Part shown: positions 1-8,029 of the stretch, piece by piece
Numbering within the stretch: position 1 is the stretch's first letter
Layout: each line of letters starts with the position of its first letter
NCBI GenBank assembly: GCA_041862375.1
Contig: JBGVTE010000027.1
Coordinates: 4,443 to 68,442, forward strand
Length of the DNA stretch: 64,000 nucleotides
DNA from: WVZL01 sp041862375
GTDB lineage: Bacteria > Acidobacteriota > Aminicenantia > Aminicenantales > Aminicenantaceae
Direction: 5' to 3'
The notes under the pieces: generated by a model
The model's input: only the letters and a program-made list of their open reading frames with translations
The model's database searches: none
What the model was told of the DNA's origin: nothing
Made by a program: the position numbers and the translations under genes

Positions 1-964
1 GCAGGCGAACTAACCGCTCATTCTCTGCCAGGAGCAAGGTAGTGCTTGTTTCGATGGCGTTACTCAGGCGGAGCATGGAAAGTGCGAGACGGGCCTGGGC
101 TATCTCCTGGACAGCAGCTATGCCGTGATTCCAATCAGGGAAAAAGACGGCATGGAATTTCTCCCGCTCCGGAAGAGGATTTATGCGCACTGTTGCCTGG
201 GTGATAACTCCCAGCCGGCCTTCAGAGCCCAACACTATCTGCCGCAGGTCAGGCCCTGCGGCACTGGCAGGGAAAAATGGAAGATCCAGCGTTCCCGCTG
301 GCGCAATCATTCTCCCCCCTGCAAAAAGATCTTCAATACGACCATAGTAGAGAGACTGTTGTCCGACTGACCTAGTCGCAATCCAGCCTCCTAAAGTCGA
401 GTATTCAAATGACTGGGGAAAATGGCCAAGAGTGTAGCCGTGCGCTCGCAACTGCGCTTCCAGGTGAGGCCCCATAACGCCCGCATCGAATGTAGCAAGC
501 CAACTGGTTTTGTCCAGTTGGGACATTCTGCGAAGCTTTTCCATGCAAACTGTTAGTACAGGTTGCCCATCTGCAGGGGGATTAATATGTCCGACAACAC
601 TTGTACCCCCGCCGTAAGGGATAAGCCTCGTGCCAGTCTCATTAGCGTAGGCGATGAGATTCGCTACTTCTTCTTCGGAAGCTGGCTGTGCGACACCATC
701 CGGAAAACAATCGATAGTACCGAACCTCAGGGCAATCCAGTCAGGGAGCGAATGCCCACGGGCGTGACGGAGTCTCAGACCAGGATCCACACTAACCAAA
801 GGGTGATTACGTAAGCGACTGTCTGGTATGCGTTGCAAAATCTTGTTAAAGTCTGCCGAAGGTCCACGCCGGGAAGGTCCGAGAACCTCGGCCACATAGG
901 TAAGTGCAGGAGGAGGCAGGTGAACTTCAATTTCGTCACTCCCCCAGCCGTTCCACCGTCTCAT
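1..964 (-). CDS. Alkylglycerone-phosphate synthase-like FAD-linked oxidase (5' part, runs off left edge)
   Basis: I translated the reverse complement by hand. It is open for 321 codons from an ATG at 964 to the window edge, preceded by an AGGGGA ribosome site. The N-terminus (RRWNGWGSDE) resembles alkyldihydroxyacetonephosphate synthases. The FAD-binding-4 domain shows the pyrophosphate loop PYGGGTSVVGH (about residues 117-126), the strongly AGPS-like block FEYSTLGGWIATRSVG (187-201) and GSEGRLGVIT (247-256). The eukaryotic enzyme exchanges the acyl chain of acyl-DHAP for a fatty alcohol to begin ether-lipid synthesis; bacterial homologues may do this or be generic FAD oxidases. The C-terminal substrate domain lies outside the window. 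Base composition is visibly richer in G+C (about 50-55%) than the neighbouring genes. No partner gene is visible. The family call is firm; the substrate is not. Confidence 0.85.
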   Translation of the reverse strand, partial: MRRWNGWGSDEIEVHLPPPALTYVAEVLGPSRRGPSADFNKILQRIPDSRLRNHPLVSVDPGLRLRHARGHSLPDWIALRFGTIDCFPDGVAQPASEEEVANLIAYANETGTRLIPYGGGTSVVGHINPPADGQPVLTVCMEKLRRMSQLDKTSWLATFDAGVMGPHLEAQLRAHGYTLGHFPQSFEYSTLGGWIATRSVGQQSLYYGRIEDLFAGGRMIAPAGTLDLPFFPASAAGPDLRQIVLGSEGRLGVITQATVRINPLPEREKFHAVFFPDWNHGIAAVQEIAQARLALSMLRLSNAIETSTTLLLAENERLVRL

Positions 965-1096
965 TCGAAAAGTTTCCCCTTATCAAATCATGCTAAATAC
1001 CTGCCGCTTGTGGCCGATCTCTTAACAAGTTCTTAAGATAGATCCACCCCACTGGAGCTATCTGCGAACCGTATAGCCACGAATTTAATCTATTCC

Positions 1097-1381
1097 TTAC
1101 TCGTTGTCTTCAAGGATCTTTTTTAGAACATTTTCTGTTGAGTTAGGTGCATCTTCAGGTAGATATATCATCACTCCTCCTCTTACTGGCCGAATGCTGA
1201 TTTTTCCCTCTTTAACCAATCTCTGAGTCGTCTCAACTGGATTCGTTCCAAAATACTGCTTGAATGCCTGGTTAAACCCGCTATAAACACTGTGAATCCC
1301 CCTGTATTTTCCTCGAAGCTTTTTAACTGCTCGAGTAACAAATTCTTCTTCTGAAATTTTCAGTTCGTCTCCTCCTGTCAT
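1097..1381 (-). CDS. Small conserved-looking protein of unknown function (94 aa)
   Basis: This is a 94-residue protein with ATG at 1381 and a good AAGGAGAG ribosome site. It is basic and amphipathic, with a central YRGIHSVYSGFNQAFKQYFG segment and a C-terminal RPVRGGVMIYLPEDAP stretch. The pattern of helices followed by a short beta hairpin could be a winged-helix-like fold, but I cannot assign a family. It lies 136 bp downstream of the RecB-like nuclease on the same strand, so the two may be cotranscribed and functionally linked. No signal peptide or membrane segment is visible. The clear start and absence of stops support a real gene. Confidence 0.6.
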   Translation of the reverse strand: MTGGDELKISEEEFVTRAVKKLRGKYRGIHSVYSGFNQAFKQYFGTNPVETTQRLVKEGKISIRPVRGGVMIYLPEDAPNSTENVLKKILEDNE

Positions 1382-1517
1382 AATTCTCTCCTTTTTATGA
1401 ACAAAATCCCTTTATGTGCTGTTCTATTTTATTTTTTACATAAGCGAATTGTCAAATCTCCTATAAAAATGTTTCTCATTAAGAAAAAGGTTAAATCTGC
1501 CCTTAAATCTGGACTAT

Positions 1518-2711
1518 TTACTTTTTTGATATACTCAAACGGTAGCTTTTTTCTGTTGCCCAAAACTTCTTCAACATCTCCAATTCTTTCTTGTCCCACT
1601 CTTTATTCACTAAAATCTTAGACAGAGCGTAAACATCAAGGTCTGAGACTTTGTCCAACCTGCCCATGCTTTTTAAGAGTTTGATCAATTCATCCCTCTC
1701 GTCTGTGTTTTTACCTGGCAACTTGACAGATTCATACTCCTTGACAGTAATTCTGTTTTCAGTACCAAAAACAACAGAAACTCCCTTCCTTTTACAGAAA
1801 GAAATCAATGCTTCCTTGAGTTTTTCAAGCTGCTCTTCAGCCTCCTTCCTGTGTTCGTCAAGCTCTCCTTTGATCCTTACATACTCGTCAGCCAGCTTCA
1901 ATCCTGGATCATTGAGGTATTCGTTCTCAGACTTCTCTTCCAATTGCACTTCGTGTCTCCACATAGGGCAAATTCCCCTGTATGAACACCAATCACAGAG
2001 AGAGGAGACATTTGCAGGAAATTCCTCAACCACCTCAATCTCTTTAATCTCTTTCAGGATTGCTTTTTTTAAATCTTCTAGTTGCTCTTTTGTTCTGTAA
2101 GAATCCAGCTCCTTATCAAAAGCTAGAAAATGCCATACCAATCGCACTTTCTTACAGTCCTTAAAATGCTTCGTGACCCATAAGGAATACATGGCAAGCT
2201 GCCTGTCTTGATCAAGCGCCTCTTGTTTTGGAAAAGTCAAACCGGTTTTGTAATCATGCACTTCATACAAACCATTTCCCATATCCATGAGTCTATCGAT
2301 CCTGATATGAAATGTATATTTTCCATCTTCATCCAGAGACATGAAATCCTTTGTCTCTAATCCAATAATCTTTCCAATATCAAAAGGCTTGTATCGGTTA
2401 TAGTAATCTATGAGCTGCCGCTCGCCTATTTTTCTGTAGTTCTCCTGTGTGTATTCTTTTTTAACAATAATAACCGAATCCTTCGAGTTTTTTTCCCATA
2501 ATTCATTGTAGTATGCCAATAGTTCTTCCAACGACATCATTTTCTCAAACTGTTTGTCCCTATATAGCTTCTCAAGTGCTTCGTGTACTCTTATGCCGAG
2601 GAAATTTTCTATCCTTTCTTCCTCTACTTTTATGTAATCGACATAGGCATATTTATATTGCAAGGGACAAGTCTCGTAGGTTCCTATTTTTGAAATACTA
2701 AAAGATGGCAT
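1518..2711 (-). CDS. RecB-family PD-(D/E)XK nuclease with Fe-S cysteine staple (Cas4/AddB-like)
   Basis: A 397-residue protein starting at ATG 2711 with GGAG eight bases upstream. The nuclease motifs are all visible: H43 (GIRVHEALEKLY), D139 (IRIDRL), the D153-Y-K155 catalytic core (VHDYKTG) and a QxxxY motif (Q171-Y175). One N-terminal cysteine (C15, YETCPLQYKYAY) and three C-terminal ones (C239, C242, C248 in CDWCSYRGIC) form the pattern that holds a 4Fe-4S cluster in Cas4, AddB and related exonucleases. A C-terminal tail of about 130 residues is rich in Glu and Lys and likely coiled coil. No helicase or cas genes are adjacent, so the role is probably DNA end processing or an uncharacterised repair or defence function. 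The only close partner is the 94-residue gene downstream. Confidence 0.85.
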   Translation of the reverse strand: MPSFSISKIGTYETCPLQYKYAYVDYIKVEEERIENFLGIRVHEALEKLYRDKQFEKMMSLEELLAYYNELWEKNSKDSVIIVKKEYTQENYRKIGERQLIDYYNRYKPFDIGKIIGLETKDFMSLDEDGKYTFHIRIDRLMDMGNGLYEVHDYKTGLTFPKQEALDQDRQLAMYSLWVTKHFKDCKKVRLVWHFLAFDKELDSYRTKEQLEDLKKAILKEIKEIEVVEEFPANVSSLCDWCSYRGICPMWRHEVQLEEKSENEYLNDPGLKLADEYVRIKGELDEHRKEAEEQLEKLKEALISFCKRKGVSVVFGTENRITVKEYESVKLPGKNTDERDELIKLLKSMGRLDKVSDLDVYALSKILVNKEWDKKELEMLKKFWATEKSYRLSISKK

Positions 2712-2822
2712 CTTAAATTCTCCAATTTATTATATAAAATAATATAAATTGACGATAATGAATCTTCATATCTCTCAATTTCCTCTATTCTCCTACTAAT
2801 TAATACTATAAATTAGAAAACT

Positions 2823-2972
2823 AGACTATTAAAATTTGCAGCCAGGCAGGTCTCAGAGGAGCTGGCTGAGGCGCACCGGTTGGGAGTAGTGCACTGTGTT
2901 GTGGACTTAAAGTCCTCAAACATCATGATAGATAAAGCAGGGAATGCCCGGATCATGGTATTGAGGTATTGA
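2823..2972 (+). pseudogene. Decayed fragment of a Ser/Thr protein kinase
   Basis: Within the 375-base gap between two genes, frame 1 of the plus strand encodes AARQVSEELAEAHRLG followed by a corrupted catalytic loop (VVHCVVDLKSSN) and IMIDKAGNARIM, then a stop at 2970-2972. This aligns with residues about 158-195 of the intact kinase at 15971-19075 (AKQVCEGLSEAHRLG, HRDLKPKN, IMIDKEGNARIMDFG). The HRD triad has become HCVVD and the DFG motif is lost, so it cannot be functional. Downstream, another frame reads QIIKKVYDMFNKLL then a stop (about 3011-3052), possibly further debris. No other gene is seen in 2712-3086. Confidence 0.75.
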
Positions 2973-3086
2973 TAAGATTAAGGATGCAAGAAGGGACTGG
3001 TAGGGCGCAAATAATCAAAAAAGTTTATGATATGTTCAATAAATTACTTTAATTCAGAGAATCTTGCCTATCTCATCTAAAAAAAA

Positions 3087-3758
3087 TTATTCTTCCTCTG
3101 GCATAAAGCCAATTCTATCAAATGGGTTTGCTACACTTGTTGTAATATTCCGCAGATGGGAATTAATCCGCTTCAGCCATCGGAAATACATCCCCAGAGA
3201 AACCGCATCACCAGGCTGAATTGTTTTGTCTTCTTCTTTAACCAATCCCATCAAACTCTCATCGCAGACACTATTTACCCATTTATACTCCTCCAGTAGC
3301 TTTAAAGCATCTGCCTTACTACAGGATTCAATACATGTTCTGGTTCTAACAAAATTGTCATCGACTGCGGCTTCTACCCTTTGTAAAACTTTATCAAATT
3401 TCCCTCCGAGTAATTTGCCAGGATGATTCATAGCCAGTTCGACAATATTCTTTGTGTAATCGCCTATACGTTCGATATCGATAATTATGCTGACCAAAAC
3501 CAAACCAGAAGGCAGCCTTTCTGTTCCTGCGACTACTAAATGATTAAACACATTTCTCCGGACTTCTCGTTCAAAACGATTGATTTCAGCATCTCTACTG
3601 TAGATATCGACATCAATCTCATTATCTTCCTTATGACGCAGTGATTCTTTAGCTTCTAAAAACATTTCTCGCGTAATATCCAACATCATATAAGATCGCT
3701 GATAGGCTCGATCCATCAACGTGTCTTTTTTAAAGATTGCAAGCCATTCTTTTAACAT
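3087..3758 (-). CDS. PhoU-domain protein
   Basis: 223 residues with a GAGGAG ribosome site. The all-helical sequence has repeated acidic motifs typical of PhoU metal-binding helices, notably DIERIGDYTKNIVELAM (about 105-121). PhoU proteins bind metal clusters on the membrane face and restrain phosphate uptake. The gene follows the Na/Pi cotransporter by 12 bp on the same strand. The usual arrangement in this transporter family is a fused or adjacent PhoU domain, so it is most likely the cytosolic regulator of that transporter. There is no pho two-component system nearby. Confidence 0.8.
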   Translation of the reverse strand: MLKEWLAIFKKDTLMDRAYQRSYMMLDITREMFLEAKESLRHKEDNEIDVDIYSRDAEINRFEREVRRNVFNHLVVAGTERLPSGLVLVSIIIDIERIGDYTKNIVELAMNHPGKLLGGKFDKVLQRVEAAVDDNFVRTRTCIESCSKADALKLLEEYKWVNSVCDESLMGLVKEEDKTIQPGDAVSLGMYFRWLKRINSHLRNITTSVANPFDRIGFMPEEE

Positions 3759-3770
3759 TGGGAACTCCTC

Positions 3771-4871
3771 TTACTTTAATACATATATTAATAAAATAGG
3801 TATAACAAAAAAAACTATAATGATATATATAAGGGGGATAATTTTATTTCGAGTGGAAAACTGGGCAAATTTATTTGCTAAAAATATGGGAATAAATTTA
3901 AGTGGCCACCAAACAATCATTCCAGATATATTGAAGAGCAAATGAGAAAAAGCAACAATGATGGCAGCTAGATTCCCTGTTGCCAACGCAGCCAGGATAG
4001 CTGTCACAGTTGTGCCGATATTTGCTCCCAAAGTATACGGAAAAATCTGGACAATAGTTAAGAGTCCAGCCCCAGCCATCGGCACTGCCAACGATGTTGT
4101 AATGGAACTACTCTGGACCATAACAGTCAGTAATAATCCGACTAAAAATGCTCGCAGCGCTGTTTTAAACAGGTAACGGTCGAACCAGGCCGCTGCTTTT
4201 TTCACCACAATGCCCTTCATAGCACTCACCATCTGTGTTAAGGCAAAAATCAAAAGAATGAGAGATAAAGGGAACAGAATCCAGGGATTCTCGCCAATCC
4301 AATGCTTGAGAGTGTCAACTAGAGGACGGGATAACGTTTTTACTGGACTTAGTAACTTCAATCCCCCTATGTTTTGGAATTCCTGCCCTAAAAAGGAAGC
4401 TACCCGTCCCAAAAAGTTTGTGTAATATTGAAGAGGAAATAAAACGATTACCGAAAGCAGGTTAAAATAATCATGCACTATAGCTGCTGAAAACGAACGG
4501 TTAAATTCGGCTCTTCGTTTGATTTGTGTAAGCGATGCCAGCGTATTTGTGACAGAAGTTCCTATATTGGCGCCCATTATTATGGGAATAGCATTGGCAA
4601 CATTCAACACTCCGCCTCCTACCATTCCCACCACAATTGATGTAGTAGAAGATGATGACTGTATCAGTGATGTTGCCAGAATTCCAATAAACAATCCGAC
4701 CAAAGGATTTGAAGCGGTCTGAATCAGCGTTGTTGCTAATCCTCTCCCGAACATCTTCAAGGAGGTCCCCATCAATTCCAAGCTGAATATAAATATAAAA
4801 AGAAAGATTAATATTTTGATTAAGCCAAAAATAAAGGGAGGGTGTTTATAGAACCTGAATATTGCTTTCAA
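3771..4871 (-). CDS. Na+/phosphate cotransporter family protein (NptA-like)
   Basis: 366 residues with about eight membrane segments. The two inverted Na_Pi_cotrans repeats are clear: each has a QSSS motif (IQSSSSTTSIVVG and VQSSSITTSLAVP) and a GANIGT motif (GANIGTSVTNTLASL and GANIGTTVTAILAAL), which line the substrate path. The start is TTG at 4871 with AAGG upstream; no in-frame ATG occurs before the first helix is complete. The protein ends soon after the last helix and lacks the C-terminal PhoU domain that many homologues carry. That function is supplied by the next gene, 12 bp downstream. Phosphate is the inferred substrate. Confidence 0.85.
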   Translation of the reverse strand: MKAIFRFYKHPPFIFGLIKILIFLFIFIFSLELMGTSLKMFGRGLATTLIQTASNPLVGLFIGILATSLIQSSSSTTSIVVGMVGGGVLNVANAIPIIMGANIGTSVTNTLASLTQIKRRAEFNRSFSAAIVHDYFNLLSVIVLFPLQYYTNFLGRVASFLGQEFQNIGGLKLLSPVKTLSRPLVDTLKHWIGENPWILFPLSLILLIFALTQMVSAMKGIVVKKAAAWFDRYLFKTALRAFLVGLLLTVMVQSSSITTSLAVPMAGAGLLTIVQIFPYTLGANIGTTVTAILAALATGNLAAIIVAFSHLLFNISGMIVWWPLKFIPIFLANKFAQFSTRNKIIPLIYIIIVFFVIPILLIYVLK

Positions 4872-5061
4872 GGAAATACCTTAATTTTGAGGAATCTTAT
4901 TGTATTAATATTGTTTTTTGTAATCTTCTTTTCTATTTCAGTCAAAAAAAATTTCTTAATCGTTTAACCCTTATATCATAGTAAGAAATTGCGATCAATT
5001 GAGAAAAGACAAAAAGCAATTACAATCAAAAGGTTAGCAGCGAACGGCCCTCAAATGGAAC

Positions 5062-5289
5062 ATGATCGGTTATTTATTCTTGTTCTTCGCAGCCTGGTTT
5101 GCATGCGGCATCGGTGGTAATCCAGGCAATTTGTTGAGTTCTGATTCCGCCACACACAACCTCAACATGGCCATTCATGCGGCAGTTATCGGGATGTTTT
5201 TCCTGGTACCTGGCTGGATCTGTTTGTTTTTAGGCCAGCATAAAATGTTGCAAGCTATTCAATCAGAAAAGAATACAAGCTCGAAATAG
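5062..5289 (+). CDS. Putative small membrane protein (75 aa)
   Basis: A 75-residue ORF with two hydrophobic segments (about 3-20 and 41-60) separated by a polar loop, the pattern of a small two-helix membrane protein. It is not antisense to any gene and sits alone between divergent neighbours. The ribosome site is weak (GGA only). I recognise no family. Confidence 0.4.
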   Translation: MIGYLFLFFAAWFACGIGGNPGNLLSSDSATHNLNMAIHAAVIGMFFLVPGWICLFLGQHKMLQAIQSEKNTSSK

Positions 5290-5390
5290 ACTGATTTATT
5301 CTATTTTTAGTATTGCGTTCCCTTAATTAAAGAAAAGAAATATGTACTATGTCACCTGAACTTTACGGAATTTTAGATGACTTATCAAAA

Positions 5391-5912
5391 TTAATCTGCT
5401 TCCTCCCCGATTTTGAAGTCTAAGCAGGATCGGATATAATCAGTTGTCGAGTTTATCGATTTTCTTAATTCTAGAATTTCTCCTTGATAAGGTGATTCAA
5501 TTTTTACAACCGCATCCTCGAGAGAAGTTTGAGTAATATCTAACTCAGAGAGATAATTCAAAGGTGCTACATTTTTTGAAGTGGAAACTGTCAAAAATAT
5601 GATGCTTATGGCAACTATCAGCAGTACGATGACAGACGCGAGAACGGGAACCAAGATGGGTTTTCGAGCCGGCACCTTTCTTGGCTCTGGAGTTGTATCC
5701 AAGACCGAGATGATCTTACCTTTGAGAGCTTCATTATAATCCTTGAGAAAATCTTGTATATCCTGAACACATCTGTGCTCTAATGATTCACTAAACTGAG
5801 CAAATTCTTGGCATGACGTACAGTGACGAAGATGGCGGCGCACTGGAACGGAAAATGGTTTTCCCGAATCCAGGGATTGAGATATGAGCCATTTATAGAC
5901 AGAACAGAACAT
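5391..5912 (-). CDS. Zinc-binding anti-sigma factor (zf-HC2 type), membrane anchored
   Basis: 173 residues with an AAGGAG ribosome site, 14 bp downstream of the ECF sigma gene. The N-terminus has C3 and the H27-xxx-C31-xx-C34 motif (HLRHCTSC) of ZAS anti-sigma domains, which clamp the partner sigma factor and often release it on a redox or envelope signal. A single membrane helix (about 85-109) follows, then an extracytoplasmic tail of about 60 residues with no recognised domain. This topology implies sensing outside the cytoplasmic membrane. Its cognate partner is almost certainly the adjacent sigma factor. Confidence 0.8.
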   Translation of the reverse strand: MFCSVYKWLISQSLDSGKPFSVPVRRHLRHCTSCQEFAQFSESLEHRCVQDIQDFLKDYNEALKGKIISVLDTTPEPRKVPARKPILVPVLASVIVLLIVAISIIFLTVSTSKNVAPLNYLSELDITQTSLEDAVVKIESPYQGEILELRKSINSTTDYIRSCLDFKIGEEAD

Positions 5913-5926
5913 TTCTAATCTCCTTT

Positions 5927-6529
5927 TTATAGCAATGAAAATTTATGTTCAGCTGGAGCAGTCCTTTCGAATTTTCCTGAACGCGCAGACTGTTTGAACT
6001 TCTTTGCCAGATTCAAACGAGCCCTGTGAAGGAGAACGCGAATTTGGATTTGATTTTTTTTCATGACTTTTGCTATCTCTTTTAATGACAGATCTTCCAT
6101 ATATCGCAGACAGAGTGCCTCATATTGCTCCTTACTGAGAGTCCTCGCCAAAGCCCAAATATTCTGCGATTCTTCCTTTTGAATTACAATCTCCTGGGGA
6201 TCTGATGAAGGGCTTTTCGGCATAAATGACGTTCTTTTTCCCTTGTTTGATCGGTAATGGCTGATAGCCAACCGGACTGCTGTTGTGTAAAGCCAAGTGG
6301 AGAATTTCCATTGTGAATTGTAGCGATCTATGTTCCGGAAAGCTTTGATAAAAGTCTCCTGAATCAAGTCCTCAATATCCTGGTCAGTTGAGGCTCTATG
6401 CCTGAGAAAATGAAATAACCGAGGTCTGTATCGATATGCCAGTTCTTCAAATGAAGTACGAGAGCCAGCTATTACATTTGAGGCCAGTTCTTCATCGGAT
6501 AATTGTTTGACTTCTGAGATTTTATCCAT
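5927..6529 (-). CDS. ECF-family RNA polymerase sigma factor
   Basis: 200 residues. Region 2 is visible as DLIQETFIKAFRNIDRY and STWLYTTAVRLAISHYRS (-10 recognition and core binding). Region 4 is LSLKEIAKVM followed by VLLHRARLNLAKKF (-35 helix-turn-helix). It starts at ATG 6529 with a weak ribosome site and lies between the exported 314-residue protein upstream and the anti-sigma gene downstream. ECF operons usually autoregulate; no convincing bipartite autoregulatory promoter could be picked out. Confidence 0.9.
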   Translation of the reverse strand: MDKISEVKQLSDEELASNVIAGSRTSFEELAYRYRPRLFHFLRHRASTDQDIEDLIQETFIKAFRNIDRYNSQWKFSTWLYTTAVRLAISHYRSNKGKRTSFMPKSPSSDPQEIVIQKEESQNIWALARTLSKEQYEALCLRYMEDLSLKEIAKVMKKNQIQIRVLLHRARLNLAKKFKQSARSGKFERTAPAEHKFSLL

Positions 6530-6584
6530 TTACTCGAATATTTACATTATACTTCATACTTCTTTTACGTGATTGATTTATATT

Positions 6585-7529
6585 TTAATAAGAAGAAAAA
6601 AATCCTCCCAGAGAGAAGAAGGGAGGTAATCTCTTCTTTCCGGCAATTATATCAACTAAATCTTTTGAGAGATATGTCAATGTTATTTCAATATTATTAT
6701 CGTCGGTTTTGAGGTTTATATCCATCGGGAGTCTGCGTCCAGATTCCATTTCTTCTTTTTGCAGGTTGACCATAGCAATGAGTCCGGTGATTATCTGGCC
6801 TATTTTTTCAGCATCTTCGGGTGATTCCAAGACAAAATTGAGTTTAATGATGATGTTTTCCTCTTGTTCCGTAATCGTGAATAACGCTTGACGGGTCTTT
6901 TTCAAAATGACTGATTTAGCATGTTTTTTTATTATAGATGAAACATTATCTGCAAAAGCAATAATAAAAGCACCTGAGGGAGCCTTCTCCACATACGAAA
7001 TCAAAGGTGAAGAAGTGATATCCTTTTTTTTACCGCCAATTACGTCCAATGCATCCTTGATTGCCTCTTCATCTCTTGCAAATAAAACCAGATGTTCAGC
7101 AACAAAAACCCCGAAATTTGTGCGATTCCACTTATGGATAGTATATTTACCATAAGGGATTAGCCTGTGGGTTGTTACTTCTTCCAAAAGGCTGAGGAGA
7201 TGGGCCTGGTCAAAATTTCCAGTACAATAAAGTACTGATTTCTTCTTTTCTTTTCCTAATCCGTAAATAGTAATACCGGTAATATCTCTGAGAAGATTAA
7301 TCTTGTATTTTTTGAAAAATTTCGTGTTCTTCTTCTCAATTTCAGTTAAAACTTCATCCTTCATCAGCAAGTCGTTAAGTCGGGTTAACTTATACTTTTC
7401 CATATCAAAGTGAAAAACCCATTTAGCATCGGCAGGAATAATTCCCTTTTGAAGCGGTGCTGCCAGGGTAAGGAAAGCCAAGAACGTAACTAAAAAGACC
7501 GCGATTAAAATGACGATTATCTTTTTCAT
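6585..7529 (-). CDS. Exported protein of unknown function in the ECF sigma operon
   Basis: 314 residues with a good AAGGAG site. An N-terminal hydrophobic signal sequence (residues 4-24, IVILIAVFLVTFLAFLTLAA) is followed by a soluble domain that begins IIPADAKWVFHFDMEKY. Similar predicted exported proteins accompany ECF sigma factors in several deep-branching phyla. It is the first gene of the operon and ends 55 bp before the sigma factor, so it may be the target or the periplasmic sensor of the system. No enzymatic motif is visible. Confidence 0.65.
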   Translation of the reverse strand: MKKIIVILIAVFLVTFLAFLTLAAPLQKGIIPADAKWVFHFDMEKYKLTRLNDLLMKDEVLTEIEKKNTKFFKKYKINLLRDITGITIYGLGKEKKKSVLYCTGNFDQAHLLSLLEEVTTHRLIPYGKYTIHKWNRTNFGVFVAEHLVLFARDEEAIKDALDVIGGKKKDITSSPLISYVEKAPSGAFIIAFADNVSSIIKKHAKSVILKKTRQALFTITEQEENIIIKLNFVLESPEDAEKIGQIITGLIAMVNLQKEEMESGRRLPMDINLKTDDNNIEITLTYLSKDLVDIIAGKKRLPPFFSLGGFFSSY

Positions 7530-7864
7530 TTCACTACTCCTTTTACTATATGGTTTGATATTTTATCTAACAACTTGAATTTATTAGATAAATTCACTCT
7601 TTTATACGCAACAGCTGTGAAAATGTTACAAGTATTCCCGGAATTTCATCTCATTTTGAGGCTATACATAACTTAGATATAAAACTCTTAGCCAAGGTGA
7701 TTTTATAAAGATAACTGGCAATTCCTGGTAACACGAAGATTAAAACTAGAATTTATGAGGGAAAAATACCCTTTCAAGGAATAAGATTATTTCGATAGTT
7801 TAAAAACTTATAAGAGAGATTAAGCTTAATAGAGTTATATTGAAGCCGATAAAAAATAATTGGC

Positions 7865-8001
7865 TTTGTCCCAAAGTTGCAAGATTATAATGGTCATCAT
7901 AAACAATATTTTTCCACCTGTCATTATGACCTACCAAAGGGAGTGTTGCAATGCTCCAAAAGAAGCTGAGATTGTTTCTTCACTACGTTTATCGCAATGA
8001 T
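7865..8001. repeat. Degenerate copy of the 'GTCATTGCGAG' inverted-repeat element
   Basis: This sits in the 500-base gap 7530-8029. The part from 7920 to 8001 matches the better preserved element at 63889-63991: GTCATTATGAC at the left, TTGCAATGCTC in the middle, GAGATTGTTTC and TCGCAATGAT at the right. Both copies are preceded by TTTGTCCCAAAGT. The many mismatches show an old copy. The rest of the gap (7530-7864) is AT-rich with nothing recognisable. Confidence 0.65.
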
Positions 8002-8029
8002 CCTTTATCAAGCGCCTTTTGGACAGTGG

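Noticed and set aside
125..1036. Plus-strand ORFs of 67-83 codons in the first kilobase
   Set aside because: They are antisense to the long flavoenzyme frame that runs off the window edge and carries clear family motifs; none has a recognisable domain.
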